From the NCBI RefSeq assembly GCF_018101125.2, contig NZ_JAELVF020000001.1, positions 727,189 to 791,188 of the forward strand: a stretch of DNA of 64,000 nucleotides. Direction: 5' to 3'. Position numbers and translations under genes: made by a program. Shown piece by piece: positions 55,984 to 64,000 of this stretch. Positions within the stretch are counted from its first letter, which is position 1. Each line of letters starts with the position of its first letter. The DNA comes from Streptomyces tardus (GTDB lineage Bacteria > Actinomycetota > Actinomycetes > Streptomycetales > Streptomycetaceae). The notes below the pieces were generated by a model, which made no database searches, had not been told where the DNA came from, and saw only the letters and a program-made list of their open reading frames with translations.

Positions 55984-56334
55984 TCAGAGGAGCCCGAGGT
56001 CCTGGACCGGCAGCGTGTCGACGGGCAGTCCGCCACCGACGAGGTCGGTGTCGACCGCGTCGCCGGAGACACCGCCCTTGGCCAGATCGCCGGCGACCGG
56101 CAGCTTCTCGGCGACCGGCAGCCCGCCGAGCAGCTGGCCCGCGGTGCCGAGCTGGCCCTGCTGGTCCTGGCCCTGGAGCTCGGCGACCTTCTCCGCCGTG
56201 CTCTGGGCGAAGTCGGCGGCCGGGTGGCTCGCGGGCATCTCCTGGGGCGCGGCCGATGCCGCTCCGGCGCTGCCCACGGCCATGGCGGCGCCCACTGCGG
56301 CGACACCGAGTGTCTTGATCGTTCCCTGCTTCAT
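55984..56334 (-). CDS. Small secreted protein
   Basis: 116 residues from ATG 56334. Signal peptide KQGTIKTLGVAAVGAAMAVG with AxA cleavage near ASA-APQ. The mature protein is Gln/Gly/Leu-rich with repeated LP(V) turns: GLPVAEKLPVAGDLA, GGGLPVDTLPVQDLGLL. No cysteine, no metal motif. Small secreted proteins of this ATP-binding-free type are common in Streptomyces; function unknown. Confidence 0.8.
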   Translation of the reverse strand: MKQGTIKTLGVAAVGAAMAVGSAGAASAAPQEMPASHPAADFAQSTAEKVAELQGQDQQGQLGTAGQLLGGLPVAEKLPVAGDLAKGGVSGDAVDTDLVGGGLPVDTLPVQDLGLL

Positions 56335-56490
56335 CTCAGCTGTGTCCTCATGGGGGTGACGGTGCGGCCCCCGAACGTAGCCAGCTGTGACCATCGCCCG
56401 CAAACACCGAAACGCCCCTAACGCCCGGAAATATTCCGGGAGTACGCGCGACCGCACCCGCACTGCGGCAGGCGCCGGCCCCGTACGGGG

Positions 56491-57660
56491 TCAGCCGAGG
56501 TAGCGCGAGGAGTCGCTGGTCACGGCGCGGTCGGCGGACGCCTGGCGGAACAGCCACTGCGAACGCAGCTCCGCGTAACCGGGCTTGACGACATCGTTGA
56601 TCATCGACAGACGTTCATCGAAAGGGATGAACGCGGACTTCATCGCGTTGACGGTGAACCACTGCATGTCGTCGAGCGTGTACTCGAACGTCCGCACCAG
56701 ATGCTCGAACTCGTCGGTCATACTGGTCCCGCTCATCAGCCGGTTGTCGGTGTTGACCGTCGCCCGGAATCGGAGCTTGCGCAACAGCCCGATCGGGTGC
56801 TCGGCGTACGAAGCCGCGGCGCCCGTCTGGAGGTTGGAGGACGGGCACAGCTCCAGCGGCACCCGCTTGTCGCGCACGTACGCGGCGAGCCGGCCGAGTT
56901 CGACGGTGCCGTCCTCGGCGACCTTGATGTCGTCGATGATGCGCACACCGTGGCCGAGCCGGTCAGCACCGCACCACTGCAACGCCTGCCAGATGGACGG
57001 CAGCCCGAACGCCTCGCCGGCGTGGATGGTGAAGTGGTTGTTCTCGCGCTTGAGGTACTCGAAGGCGTCCAGGTGGCGAGTGGGAGGGAACCCGGCCTCG
57101 GCACCGGCGATGTCGAAGCCGACGACGCCGTTGTCCCGGTACTTGTTGGCGAGTTCGGCGATCTCCAGCGCACGCGCGGCGTGCCGCATAGCCGTGAGCA
57201 GCGCGCCCACCCGAATGCGGTGACCGGCCTCGCGGGCGCGGCGTTCGCCCTCCCGGAAGCCCTCGTTGACCGCTTCGACGACCTCGTCGAGCGTCAGCCC
57301 CTGCTCCAGGTGCTGCTCGGGGGCGTAGCGCACCTCGGCGTAGACGACCCCGTCGGCGGCGAGGTCCTCCGCGCACTCGGCGGAGACCCGGACGAGTGCG
57401 TCCCTGGTCTGCATCACGGCGCAGGTGTGCCGGAAGGTCTCCAGGTAGCGCTCCAGCGAACCGGAGTCGGCCGCCTCCCTGAACCAGACGCCCAGCGCCT
57501 CGGGTTCGGTCTCCGGGAGGTCGTCGTACCCGGTCTCCCGGGCGATGTCGACGACAGTGGCGGGCCGCAGACCGCCGTCGAGGTGGTCGTGCAGCAGGAC
57601 CTTGGGGGCGCGCTGGATCTGGGCCCGGGTCGGAAGCGTGGTGTGGGTCTCGCTCGTCAT
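56491..57660 (-). CDS. add: Adenosine deaminase
   Basis: Deaminates (deoxy)adenosine to (deoxy)inosine, which Pnp can then split. 389 residues from ATG 57660. Zinc motif [21 protein letters not shown] (zinc His plus catalytic Glu), DRLGHGVRI (His), and the region where SxDD is usual reads [11 protein letters not shown], as in other actinobacterial enzymes by memory. Control by the shared CTACGCGCGTAG site is likely. Confidence 0.95.
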   Translation of the reverse strand: MTSETHTTLPTRAQIQRAPKVLLHDHLDGGLRPATVVDIARETGYDDLPETEPEALGVWFREAADSGSLERYLETFRHTCAVMQTRDALVRVSAECAEDLAADGVVYAEVRYAPEQHLEQGLTLDEVVEAVNEGFREGERRAREAGHRIRVGALLTAMRHAARALEIAELANKYRDNGVVGFDIAGAEAGFPPTRHLDAFEYLKRENNHFTIHAGEAFGLPSIWQALQWCGADRLGHGVRIIDDIKVAEDGTVELGRLAAYVRDKRVPLELCPSSNLQTGAAASYAEHPIGLLRKLRFRATVNTDNRLMSGTSMTDEFEHLVRTFEYTLDDMQWFTVNAMKSAFIPFDERLSMINDVVKPGYAELRSQWLFRQASADRAVTSDSSRYLG

Positions 57661-57675
57661 CTCAACACTGTAGAC

Positions 57676-57687
57676 CTACGCGCGTAG
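57676..57687. promoter_or_regulatory. CTACGCGCGTAG operator upstream of add
   Basis: Third copy of the 12-bp palindrome, ending 15 bp before the add ATG on the minus strand, with TACAGT (57672-57667) as a possible -10 directly downstream. Confidence 0.75.
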
Positions 57688-57820
57688 ATGGGCGAGGGCC
57701 CGTGCGCGGCGACGCCACCGGCGGAGGCCGGGAGGCGGACGGGGAACGGTCGAGAGGCGAACGGGCGGACCGCCTCCGGGCAGTGGAGGAGCGGCGGCGG
57801 GGCCCCGAGGCCCGTACCGG

Positions 57821-57836
57821 CTTTCGATATCGAAAG
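57821..57836. promoter_or_regulatory. 16-bp perfect palindrome upstream of the hydrolase-fold gene
   Basis: CTTTCGATATCGAAAG reads the same on both strands and begins 66 bp before ATG 57887, in an AT-rich island (GATATCGAAAGG, then CGTATACCC). This is a likely operator; the cognate regulator is unknown. Confidence 0.6.
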
Positions 57837-57886
57837 GTGACTGAGGCGTACGTTCCGTATACCCGCGCTTCTGCCATCGTTCTCCC

Positions 57887-58627
57887 ATGGCTCAGCAAGC
57901 ACTTCCCGCACGGGAAGCCCGACTGGGACGGCCGATCGGCGCGACGGGACCCGTGCACGGAGTGGTCCTCGTGCTGCCCGGCGGGGAGGCGAGGTCCCAC
58001 CGGCGCACCTCCCCGCTGGCCACCGCCCGGGCGCAGAACCTCGCCCGCAGACTCGCGCGCACCGAGGAGTCAGAGGCCGTGGTGTGCCACACGGTGCACT
58101 ACCGCTACCGCGGCTGGAACGGCGAGGCGGCGCATCCGGTCGCCGACGCCGTATGGGCCGCGGACGAGGTCCGGCGGCGGTACGGCGATGTGCCGATCTG
58201 CCTGGCCGGGTACGACCTCGGCGCGCGCACCGCGCTGCGTGCAGGCGGCCACGAGGCGGTCAACTCCGTGCTGGCGCTGGGCCCGTGGCTTCCGGAGACC
58301 GGCGAGGACCCGGTGCGTCAGCTGACCGGGCGCCAGGTGCTGCTGGCGCACGGGACGGACGACAGGCACACCGACCCCGAGCTCTCCTTCCGCCTCGCGG
58401 AGCGGCTGAAGAAGATCAACACGGATGTCTGCCGGTTCGAAGTCCACACCGACCGGCACGAGTTGCGCTATCGCAGGGACGAAGTGCGGGCGCTGGCACG
58501 CGATTTCGTGTTCGGCACGCTGGCCGGCGGGGACTTCTGCCGTCCGCTGGCCGACGCGTTCGCCGCACCGCCGCCGCTGGGGCTACGGATGCCGCTGGCC
58601 TCCGGGTTCGGCAAGTCGCTGACCTAG
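57887..58627 (+). CDS. Alpha/beta-hydrolase fold protein with Asp at the nucleophile elbow
   Basis: 246 residues from ATG 57887. VHGVVLVLPGGEARSHRRTS gives the first strand and oxyanion turn. The elbow reads LAGYDLGARTAL, so Asp stands where lipases and esterases have Ser. A later VLLAHGTDDRHTD (acid) and CRFEVHTDRHELRYR (His) complete a possible triad. Asp nucleophiles occur in haloalkane dehalogenases and epoxide hydrolases, but the rest does not resemble them, so the activity is open. Monocistronic. Confidence 0.82.
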   Translation: MAQQALPAREARLGRPIGATGPVHGVVLVLPGGEARSHRRTSPLATARAQNLARRLARTEESEAVVCHTVHYRYRGWNGEAAHPVADAVWAADEVRRRYGDVPICLAGYDLGARTALRAGGHEAVNSVLALGPWLPETGEDPVRQLTGRQVLLAHGTDDRHTDPELSFRLAERLKKINTDVCRFEVHTDRHELRYRRDEVRALARDFVFGTLAGGDFCRPLADAFAAPPPLGLRMPLASGFGKSLT

Positions 58628-58721
58628 CAAGCCAGTTGTACGCTCGGCGCGACAGCGCTCGGCAGGGTGGTGATCGGCCTGCCGCGCCGGTTCGACCAAC
58701 TCGCCGGTTCGGTGCGGCACT

Positions 58722-59687
58722 TCAGGCGAGCAGGTGCCCGCGCCGGCGGAGCAGGAACTCCTTGAACGCCGCGACGGGCGGGGTGTCCCGGTGCCCGTCC
58801 AGCCAGGCGACCCCGATCTCGCGCACCGCGCGCGGTGAGGAGACCTCCAACTCCCGCACCCCCGGGCGCAGTACGGTCGGCGGCGGCAGCAGCGAGACGC
58901 CGAGCCCGGCGGCGACCAGACCGCGCAGCGTCTCGGCCTCCTCCCCCTCGAAGGCGATGCGCGGCGTGAACCCCGCCCGGGCGCAGAGGGTTTCGAAGAT
59001 CCTGCGCATCCCGTAACCGGGCTCCAGGGTGACGAAGGGCTCCTCCGCCGCCTCCTCCAGGCGCACCCGCCGGCGCCCGGCGAGCCGGTGGTCCTCCGGC
59101 ACGACCAGCCGCAACCGCTGTTCGTCAAGCGCCCGGGTGACCAGGTCGGGGGCGTCGGGGATCGGCGAGGTGAGGCAGAGGTCGAGGTCGCCCGCGCGCA
59201 GCCGCTCCAGCATCGCCTCGCCGTAGTTCTGCACCAGCGCGAAGCGCACTCCCGGATGGTCCGCGCGGAATGCGCGGATGAGAGCGGGCACCGTCTCCGA
59301 GCCGAGGGTGTGCAGAAACCCGAAAGCCACCTTGCCGGTCGCCGGATCGGCGTCGGAGCGAAGCGACTCGGCTGCCTCCTCGACGGAGGTCAGAGCACGT
59401 TCCACCGAGCCGAGGAATCTGCGCCCGGCCGGCGTGAGCGAGACCGTACGGCCGCGACGGGCGAAGAGCTCGACACCGAGGTCCGCCTCCAGCCGGACCA
59501 TCGCGCGGCTGAGCGTGGACTGCGGCACCGCCAGCTCGCCCGCGGCCCGGGTCACATGCTCGTGCCGGGCGACCGCCGCGAACTGCGCGAGCCGCGGAGT
59601 GAGCACCGAGGCCCAGGAGTCGGCGTCCAACTCGGCCGGGCGCACGGGCGCGGGCGCGGCGGCCTCCCGGGTGAGCGGGGTGGACAT
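58722..59687 (-). CDS. LysR-family transcriptional regulator
   Basis: 321 residues from ATG 59687. LysR helix-turn-helix LAQFAAVARHEHVTRAAGEL and PQSTLSRAMVRLEADLGVEL, linker helix, then a periplasmic-binding-like effector domain from about residue 110 (GKVAFGFLHTLGSETVPALI). It is divergent from the MFS gene. LysR proteins usually control the gene on the other side, so it probably activates the transporter in response to its substrate. Confidence 0.93.
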   Translation of the reverse strand: MSTPLTREAAAPAPVRPAELDADSWASVLTPRLAQFAAVARHEHVTRAAGELAVPQSTLSRAMVRLEADLGVELFARRGRTVSLTPAGRRFLGSVERALTSVEEAAESLRSDADPATGKVAFGFLHTLGSETVPALIRAFRADHPGVRFALVQNYGEAMLERLRAGDLDLCLTSPIPDAPDLVTRALDEQRLRLVVPEDHRLAGRRRVRLEEAAEEPFVTLEPGYGMRRIFETLCARAGFTPRIAFEGEEAETLRGLVAAGLGVSLLPPPTVLRPGVRELEVSSPRAVREIGVAWLDGHRDTPPVAAFKEFLLRRRGHLLA

Positions 59688-59737
59688 GGCGTCATTCTCG
59701 CTGCGCTGCGACGGCATTCTTCGTCCCCGACCTCGGC

Positions 59738-59786
59738 TCATGCATGGGTGGATCGATACTCGCATTTCTGTGCATTGGACGCATGA
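59738..59786. promoter_or_regulatory. LysR/MFS intergenic region with GCAT repeats
   Basis: CTCATGC (59738-59744) and GCATGAG (59780-59786) form an inverted pair, with further GCATT and TGCATT words between. This AT-richer block lies between the two divergent starts and is a candidate LysR-binding region. Confidence 0.5.
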
Positions 59787-59810
59787 GTGGGCCCGCACTA
59801 GCTTCGGGAC

Positions 59811-61064
59811 ATGCCTCCCGCCGATACCGAGGCGCCCGCCACCACGGGCGCCGCACCCCGGATTGCCGCGACCGACACCGCGACCGACACCGCGCCGAGT
59901 GCTCGGCGGATCAACCTGGCGCTCTTCGTGCTGGGCCTGGCCACCTTCGCCCTGCTCTACGCGACCCAGGCGCTGCTGCCCGCACTCTCCGCGGACTTCG
60001 GCGTGACGCCGGCCCGCGCCGCCTGGACCGTCTCCGGTGCCACGCTCGCCCTGGCGGTCTCGGTGCTGCCGCTGAGCATCCTCTCGGAGCGGTTCGGTCG
60101 TCGGCGCGTGATGACCGTCTCGGTGCTCGTCGCGGTGGCCGTCGGCCTGCTGCTGCCGCTCACCCCGAACATGGACACCCTGATCGTGCTGCGGGTGCTC
60201 CAGGGGGCGGCCATCGCCGGCGTCCCGGCCTCGGCGATGGCCTACCTCGCCGAGGAGTCCAGACCGCGCGCGCTGGTGGGAGCGGTCGGCCTGTTCGTCG
60301 CGGGCAACAGCATCGGCGGGATGTCCGGCCGGGTGCTGACCGGTTGGGCCGCGGACCTGTGGGGCTGGCGGACGGCGCTGCTGACCGTCGCGCTGATGGC
60401 CCTGGCCTGCGCGCTGCTCTACCGGCTGCTGCTGCCCGCACCGCGCAACTTCAGCCCCGCACCGCTGCGTCCGCGCGTACTGCTGGCGACGGTGCGCGGA
60501 CATCTGGCCACGCCGCTGCTGCGCCGGCTGTACGTGCTCGGCATGGTGTTCATGTCGGTCTTCGGCGCGGTCTACACCGTGGTCGGCTACCGGCTGATCG
60601 ACGACTTCGGGCTCTCCCAGACGCTGGTGGGCGCGGTGTTCGTGATCTATCTGGTGGGCACGGTCTCCTCGGCGGGCGCGGGACGGATCGTCGCGCGGCT
60701 CGGTCGGCGCGGCGCGCTGTACCTGGCGATCGGTACGACCCTCCTCGGTCTCCTGCTGACCCTGCACGCCTCGCTCGGCGCGGTCGTCGCCGGCCTCGTC
60801 CTCGTCACGGCGGGCTTCTTCGCCGGCCATGCGACGGCTTCCGGTTCGGTCAGCGGCACGGCGACCAGCGGACGCGCGCAGGCGTCGGCGCTGTACCAGG
60901 TGGCCTGCTACGTCGGGTCCTCTGCCGGCAGCACGCTCGCCGCCCTCGCGTACCACCTGGTCGGCTGGGGCGGGGCGGTCGCGCTCTGCTCCGCCGCGCT
61001 CGGCGTCGCGGCGGGCGTGACGCTGCTCGGCTCCCGGGCCGCCGTGCGGGAGGCCGCCGGCTGA
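59811..61064 (+). CDS. MFS transporter
   Basis: 417 residues from ATG 59811. After a 33-residue Ala/Thr/Asp-rich tail come 12 hydrophobic segments. The loop 2-3 MFS motif reads LSERFGRRRVM. Motif SRPRALVGAVGLFVAGNSIGG marks helix 5, and the family matches the YnfM/AraJ-type exporters. The substrate is unknown. It is divergent from a LysR regulator gene, 123 bp apart. Confidence 0.93.
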   Translation: MPPADTEAPATTGAAPRIAATDTATDTAPSARRINLALFVLGLATFALLYATQALLPALSADFGVTPARAAWTVSGATLALAVSVLPLSILSERFGRRRVMTVSVLVAVAVGLLLPLTPNMDTLIVLRVLQGAAIAGVPASAMAYLAEESRPRALVGAVGLFVAGNSIGGMSGRVLTGWAADLWGWRTALLTVALMALACALLYRLLLPAPRNFSPAPLRPRVLLATVRGHLATPLLRRLYVLGMVFMSVFGAVYTVVGYRLIDDFGLSQTLVGAVFVIYLVGTVSSAGAGRIVARLGRRGALYLAIGTTLLGLLLTLHASLGAVVAGLVLVTAGFFAGHATASGSVSGTATSGRAQASALYQVACYVGSSAGSTLAALAYHLVGWGGAVALCSAALGVAAGVTLLGSRAAVREAAG

Positions 61065-61260
61065 CGCGCCCCGCCGGGGCCGACCGGGCCACGGCGTCCC
61101 GGCTGCGCAGCCTCGACCGCGCAGATCCGCCCGCGCAGCCCGCTCGCGCACGAGGCCCGACCGCCGGGGCGACGGCCCTCCCGACTTCGGGACTGCGCAG
61201 GCCGGTTGGGACCGTACGGGCCCGCGTACCGCGCCCCTGCCCGGGTCTACGCTGGGTGTC

Positions 61261-61686
61261 ATGGCATCCGAGAGCCCTTCCACCGTGTGGCCGGTCCTCC
61301 ACTACGACGACACCCGGGCGGCGCTGCGCTTCCTGGTCGACGTGCTCGGCTTCGAGGAGGTGGTCGCCGCGCCGGACGAACACGGCGGCCTCGCCCACGC
61401 CGAGCTGCGCCGACCCGGCGGCGGCACGCTGGTGTTCGGCTCGACGCGGCACAAGGAGAGCGTGCACGGGGGAATGCGAGCCGGTACGGGAGCGGTCTAC
61501 GTGGTCGCGGCCGACCCGGACGAGGTGGACCGGGTGCACCGCGGAGTCGTCGAGGCGGGCGGGCAGGTCCTCGAACCGCCGCACCGGACCGTGTTCGGAT
61601 CGGGCGCCGCGTCGTACGTGTGCACGGTCGGCGACCCGGAGGGCAACCTCTGGACCTTCGGCACCTACCGCGGCCCGGCCCGGTAG
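61261..61686 (+). CDS. VOC-superfamily (glyoxalase-like) protein
   Basis: 141 residues from ATG 61261. Similar to YccE/PhnB-like VOC proteins: VLHYDDTRAALRFLVDVLGF, a variable middle with GGMRAGTGAVYVVAADPDEV, and a closing CTVGDPEGNLWTFGTYRGPA where the Glu is a metal-ligand position. Two VOC modules in one chain. Substrate unknown; family members bind metals, glutathione-like thiols or antibiotics. Confidence 0.88.
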   Translation: MASESPSTVWPVLHYDDTRAALRFLVDVLGFEEVVAAPDEHGGLAHAELRRPGGGTLVFGSTRHKESVHGGMRAGTGAVYVVAADPDEVDRVHRGVVEAGGQVLEPPHRTVFGSGAASYVCTVGDPEGNLWTFGTYRGPAR

Positions 61687-62092
61687 CACCCCCGTATCCG
61701 CCGTCGGGCGTATCCGCCGTCCGGCGCGGGCGCGGTGCGGGCGACCGCCACCGCCGACGCCACCGCCACCGCCGACGACCGTGCCGGCAGCGGCACTTGC
61801 GCCACGGCGACTCCGGCGCACGGCACTCCCGACGCCGCGGCACCCCCGTGGAGCGCGTACGGGCCTGCCGGGAGGCCGCCGCGGAGCAGGTGGAGCGGCT
61901 GCGCTGCGGGCGCAGCCGGCCCGGGCCGAGGAGTTCACCGGCACCCTGTGCGCCCGGCTGTACCGCGGTGCCCCGAGCCCTCGCGGACAACGCCGACGCC
62001 CGCCCCACCACGCACCGCTGCCCCACCGCGGCGGGCGGCGGGGCAGCAGTGGGGCAGCAAGCGGGACCGCCGCAGCGGTGCGGCCGCCGGCG
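61687..62092. other. 406-bp gap, possibly a decayed gene
   Basis: No intact gene. Around 61850-61970 two overlapping frames give protein-like stretches (RACREAAAEQVERLRCG in one, AEEFTGTLCARLYRG in the next), which would fit a frameshifted remnant. The left part is a GCCACCGCC repeat (61746-61780). The right end carries the deoA terminator. Confidence 0.4.
62017..62058 (-). terminator. deoA terminator
   Basis: GCTGCCCCAC (62017-62026) pairs with GTGGGGCAGC (62049-62058), 22-nt GC-rich loop, 34 nt beyond the deoA stop on the minus strand. Confidence 0.55.
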
Positions 62093-63382
62093 TCAGCTGA
62101 CGCGGTTGAGGACGATCGGGGTCGGCCGGTGGGCGGCTGCCTCGTCGCTGCCGGGAGCGGCAATGTCGTACGCGCCCTCCAGCGAGGCGAGCGCGTAGTC
62201 GAACGCCTCGGGGGTGTCGGTGTGCAGGGTCAGCAGCGGCTGCCCCGCGACCACGTCCTGGCCCGGCTTGGCGTGCAACTCCACGCCGGCGCCCGCCTGT
62301 ACGGCGTCCTCCTTGCGCGCGCGGCCCGCGCCGAGCCGCCAGGCGGCGACACCGACGTCGTACGCGTCGAGGCGGGTGAGGCGGCCGGTGGCGGTGGCGG
62401 TGAGGACGTGCTGCTCGCGGGCGACGGGCAGTTCGGCGTCCGGGTCGCCGCCCTGGGCCGCGATCATCCGCCGCCAGTGGTCCATCGCGCTGCCGTCGGC
62501 CAGCGCCTTGGCCGGGTCGGCGTCCGGCAGGCCGGCGGCGTCCAGCATCTCGCGGGCGAGCGCCAGGGTCAGCTCGACGACGTCCTCGGGACCGCCGCCG
62601 GCGAGGACCTCGACGGACTCGCGGACCTCCAGCGCGTTGCCCGCGGTGAGACCGAGCGGGGTGGACATTTCGGTGAGCAGCGCGACGGTGCGCACGCCGT
62701 GGTCGGTGCCGAGCCCGACCATGGTGCTCGCCAACTCCCGTGCGTCGTCGAGGGACTTCATGAAGGCGCCGGAGCCGACCTTGACGTCCAGGACCAGTGA
62801 GCCGGTGCCCTCGGCGATCTTCTTGGACATGATCGAGCTGGCGATCAGCGGGATCGCCTCGACGGTCCCGGTGACGTCGCGCAGCGCGTACAGCTTCTTG
62901 TCGGCGGGTGCCAGACCGTCCCCGGCCGCGCAGATGACCGCGCCGACATCGCCGAGCACCTCCAGCATCTGCGCGTTGGACAGCTGTGCGCGCCAGCCAG
63001 GGATCGACTCCAGCTTGTCCAGGGTGCCGCCGGTGTGGCCGAGGCCGCGGCCGGAGAGCTGCGGTACGGCGGCACCGCAGGCGGCCACCAGCGGGGCGAG
63101 CGGCAGGGTGATCTTGTCGCCGACGCCGCCGGTGGAGTGCTTGTCCGCGGTGGGGCGGTCCAGGACGGAGAAGTCCATCCGCTCACCGCTGGCGATCATC
63201 GCGGCGGTCCAGCGGGCGATCTCGCCCCGGTCCATGCCGTTGAGCAGGATCGCCATGGCGAGGGCGGACATCTGCTCGTCCGCGACCAGGCCCCTGGTGT
63301 AGGCGTCGATGACCCAGTCGATCTGCTCGGGGCCGAGTGCGTGGCCGTCCCGCTTGGCGCGGATGACGGAGATGACGTCCAT
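62093..63382 (-). CDS. deoA: Thymidine (pyrimidine-nucleoside) phosphorylase
   Basis: Cleaves thymidine/deoxyuridine with phosphate to base and deoxyribose-1-phosphate. 429 residues from ATG 63382 with AAGGAG 4 nt upstream. Signature SGRGLGHTGGTLDKLESIPG, phosphate site KHSTGGVGDK, SSIMSKKIAEGTGSLVLDVK and a C-terminal domain. Thymidine and general pyrimidine phosphorylases share these motifs, so the substrate range is inferred. Downstream of cdd in the same direction. Confidence 0.94.
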   Translation of the reverse strand: MDVISVIRAKRDGHALGPEQIDWVIDAYTRGLVADEQMSALAMAILLNGMDRGEIARWTAAMIASGERMDFSVLDRPTADKHSTGGVGDKITLPLAPLVAACGAAVPQLSGRGLGHTGGTLDKLESIPGWRAQLSNAQMLEVLGDVGAVICAAGDGLAPADKKLYALRDVTGTVEAIPLIASSIMSKKIAEGTGSLVLDVKVGSGAFMKSLDDARELASTMVGLGTDHGVRTVALLTEMSTPLGLTAGNALEVRESVEVLAGGGPEDVVELTLALAREMLDAAGLPDADPAKALADGSAMDHWRRMIAAQGGDPDAELPVAREQHVLTATATGRLTRLDAYDVGVAAWRLGAGRARKEDAVQAGAGVELHAKPGQDVVAGQPLLTLHTDTPEAFDYALASLEGAYDIAAPGSDEAAAHRPTPIVLNRVS

Positions 63383-63525
63383 GGTGCTCCTTGCGAGTAG
63401 TCCGCACCCGGTGGTGAGCGGGCGCGGACTGTGTTGTTCCGTCGGGGAGTTGACCGGCGCCCGGCCCGCCGGGGCGCACTCGGGCGCGCCCACCCGGGCG
63501 GGCGCCGCGCGCACGGGCGGTCGAC

Positions 63526-63573
63526 GGGCGGTCAGCGGCCGAGGTCCGCGGGCGGTCAGCGGCCGAGGTCCGC
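63526..63573. repeat. 24-bp tandem duplication covering the cdd stop codon
   Basis: Copies 63526-63549 and 63550-63573 are identical. On the minus strand each contains GCG-GAC-CTC-GGC-CGC-TGA, i.e. the last codons (ADLGR) and stop of cdd. The extra copy lies just downstream of the real stop and does not change the protein. Confidence 0.85.
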
Positions 63574-63969
63574 GGGGCCGAAGGCGTCCGGCAGCAGCTC
63601 GGCGAGGGTACGCACGCCCGAGGCCGTGTCCATCCACAGCTCGGGTCCGCCGTGCTCCCACAGCAGCTGGCGGCAGCGACCGCACGGCATCAGCACCTCG
63701 CCGTCCTCGCCGCAGCAGGTGAAGTGGGTCAGCCGCCCGCCGCCGCCCGCGACGAGCACGGAGATCAGTCCGCACTCGGCGCAGAGGGCGACACCGTAGG
63801 CGGCGTTCTCCACGTTGCAGCCGCTGACCGTACGGCCGTCGTCGACGCGGGCCGCCGCGCCGACCGGGAAGCCGGAGTACGGGGCATAGGCCCGGGACAT
63901 CGCGCCGCGGGCCACCTCCCGCAGGGCCTCCCAGTCGACGGCGGAGGCGGGCGGCTGCGGGCGGCTCAC
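63556..63969 (-). CDS. cdd: Cytidine deaminase
   Basis: Deaminates (deoxy)cytidine to (deoxy)uridine for DeoA. 137 residues from GTG 63969. Zinc motifs are complete: VSGCNVENAAYGVALCAECG (substrate loop, catalytic Glu in CAE) and MPCGRCRQLL (two zinc cysteines). The start overlaps the stop of the upstream gene (GTGA), so translation is coupled to what is probably a nucleoside-transporter gene. deoA follows 170 bp downstream. Confidence 0.95.
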   Translation of the reverse strand: MSRPQPPASAVDWEALREVARGAMSRAYAPYSGFPVGAAARVDDGRTVSGCNVENAAYGVALCAECGLISVLVAGGGGRLTHFTCCGEDGEVLMPCGRCRQLLWEHGGPELWMDTASGVRTLAELLPDAFGPADLGR

Positions 63970-64000
63970 TTGCCCTCGCCCTTCCGGTACGGCACACCGA
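63966..64000 (-). CDS. 3' end of an upstream gene (likely ABC transporter permease)
   Basis: Only the last 10 codons are visible (GVPYRKGEGK, stop 63966-63968), overlapping cdd. In other Streptomyces, as I recall, cdd-deoA follows the permease genes of a nucleoside ABC importer; the basic tail fits, but the fragment alone cannot prove it. Confidence 0.45.
   Translation of the reverse strand, partial: GVPYRKGEGK

Noticed and set aside
59688-61283. N-terminal 530-residue extension of the LysR protein
   Set aside because: It lies antisense to the MFS transporter gene, is disordered in composition, and the HTH domain begins shortly after ATG 59687.

Overview
The window is a piece of a high-GC actinobacterial chromosome, almost certainly Streptomyces. 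GTG/TTG starts are common, codon third positions are G/C-biased, the regulators are streptomycete types (AfsQ1/AfsQ2/SigQ, WhiJ-like trio) and mycothiol chemistry is present. From memory, most of the gene order matches the S. coelicolor SCO4967-SCO4898 interval (mca, greA, threonine dehydratase, metB, msrA, hutH, cya, birA, pccB, accA, pnp, deoC, sigQ-afsQ1-afsQ2, add, deoA, cdd). This is therefore core chromosome with a few accessory or rearranged patches, not a mobile island. I saw no rRNA, tRNA, CRISPR array, transposase or integrase.

Layout. 1-5.7 kb: end of a membrane protein, a large STAND-type NTPase with TPR repeats, mycothiol conjugate amidase (mca) with a small membrane protein, and a DUF4307-like protein. 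5.9-15.5 kb: greA, a DrrAB-type ABC exporter, threonine dehydratase, a MarR regulator, a diverged sigma-like protein with a tiny membrane partner, metB, msrA and a glyoxalase-fold protein. 16-20 kb: an L,D-transpeptidase lipoprotein, a small LAXTG surface protein and hutH. 20-24.4 kb is accessory: a protein-kinase relic, a WhiJ-type trio (DUF397, DUF5753 HTH protein, RsbW-like ATPase), then a WXG100-like/type VII-type three-gene cluster. 24.6-38.9 kb: GGDEF protein, enoyl-CoA hydratase, adenylate cyclase, biotin ligase, the acyl-CoA carboxylase genes pccB-pccE and accA, maf, a DeoR regulator and a LpdA-type flavoprotein. 39-48 kb: a deoxynucleoside catabolic set (pnp, a phosphohexo/pentomutase, deoC, aldehyde dehydrogenase) with a PH-domain protein and an unpaired histidine kinase. 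49-55 kb: a uridine-kinase-like gene, a scrambled 1.4-kb mosaic, then sigQ divergent from afsQ1-afsQ2 and a lipoprotein. 55-64 kb: VanZ, PspC, a secreted protein, adenosine deaminase, a hydrolase-fold protein, a LysR/MFS divergent pair, a glyoxalase-fold protein, deoA, cdd and the very end of an upstream gene, probably a permease.

How genes work together. BirA biotinylates the AccA carrier domain, and AccA with PccB and PccE forms an acyl-CoA carboxylase. Add, Cdd, Pnp, DeoA, the mutase, DeoC and the aldehyde dehydrogenase form a salvage and catabolic route for nucleosides. Three of these promoters (pnp, deoC, add) carry the same perfect 12-bp palindrome CTACGCGCGTAG, a strong sign of one regulon. 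AfsQ1/AfsQ2 with SigQ is a known nutrient-responsive regulator of antibiotic production, and a GTCAC-N6-GTCAC box lies between sigQ and afsQ1.

The most unusual stretch is 49.6-51.05 kb. Partial copies of a phoU 3' end, the sigQ 3' end and a NarL-type receiver are joined through microhomologies. They lie in large perfect inverted repeats (254, 133 and 80 bp) with two long hairpins sharing one 28-nt core. This is either a fold-back/template-switch rearrangement or an assembly artefact, and should be checked on raw reads.
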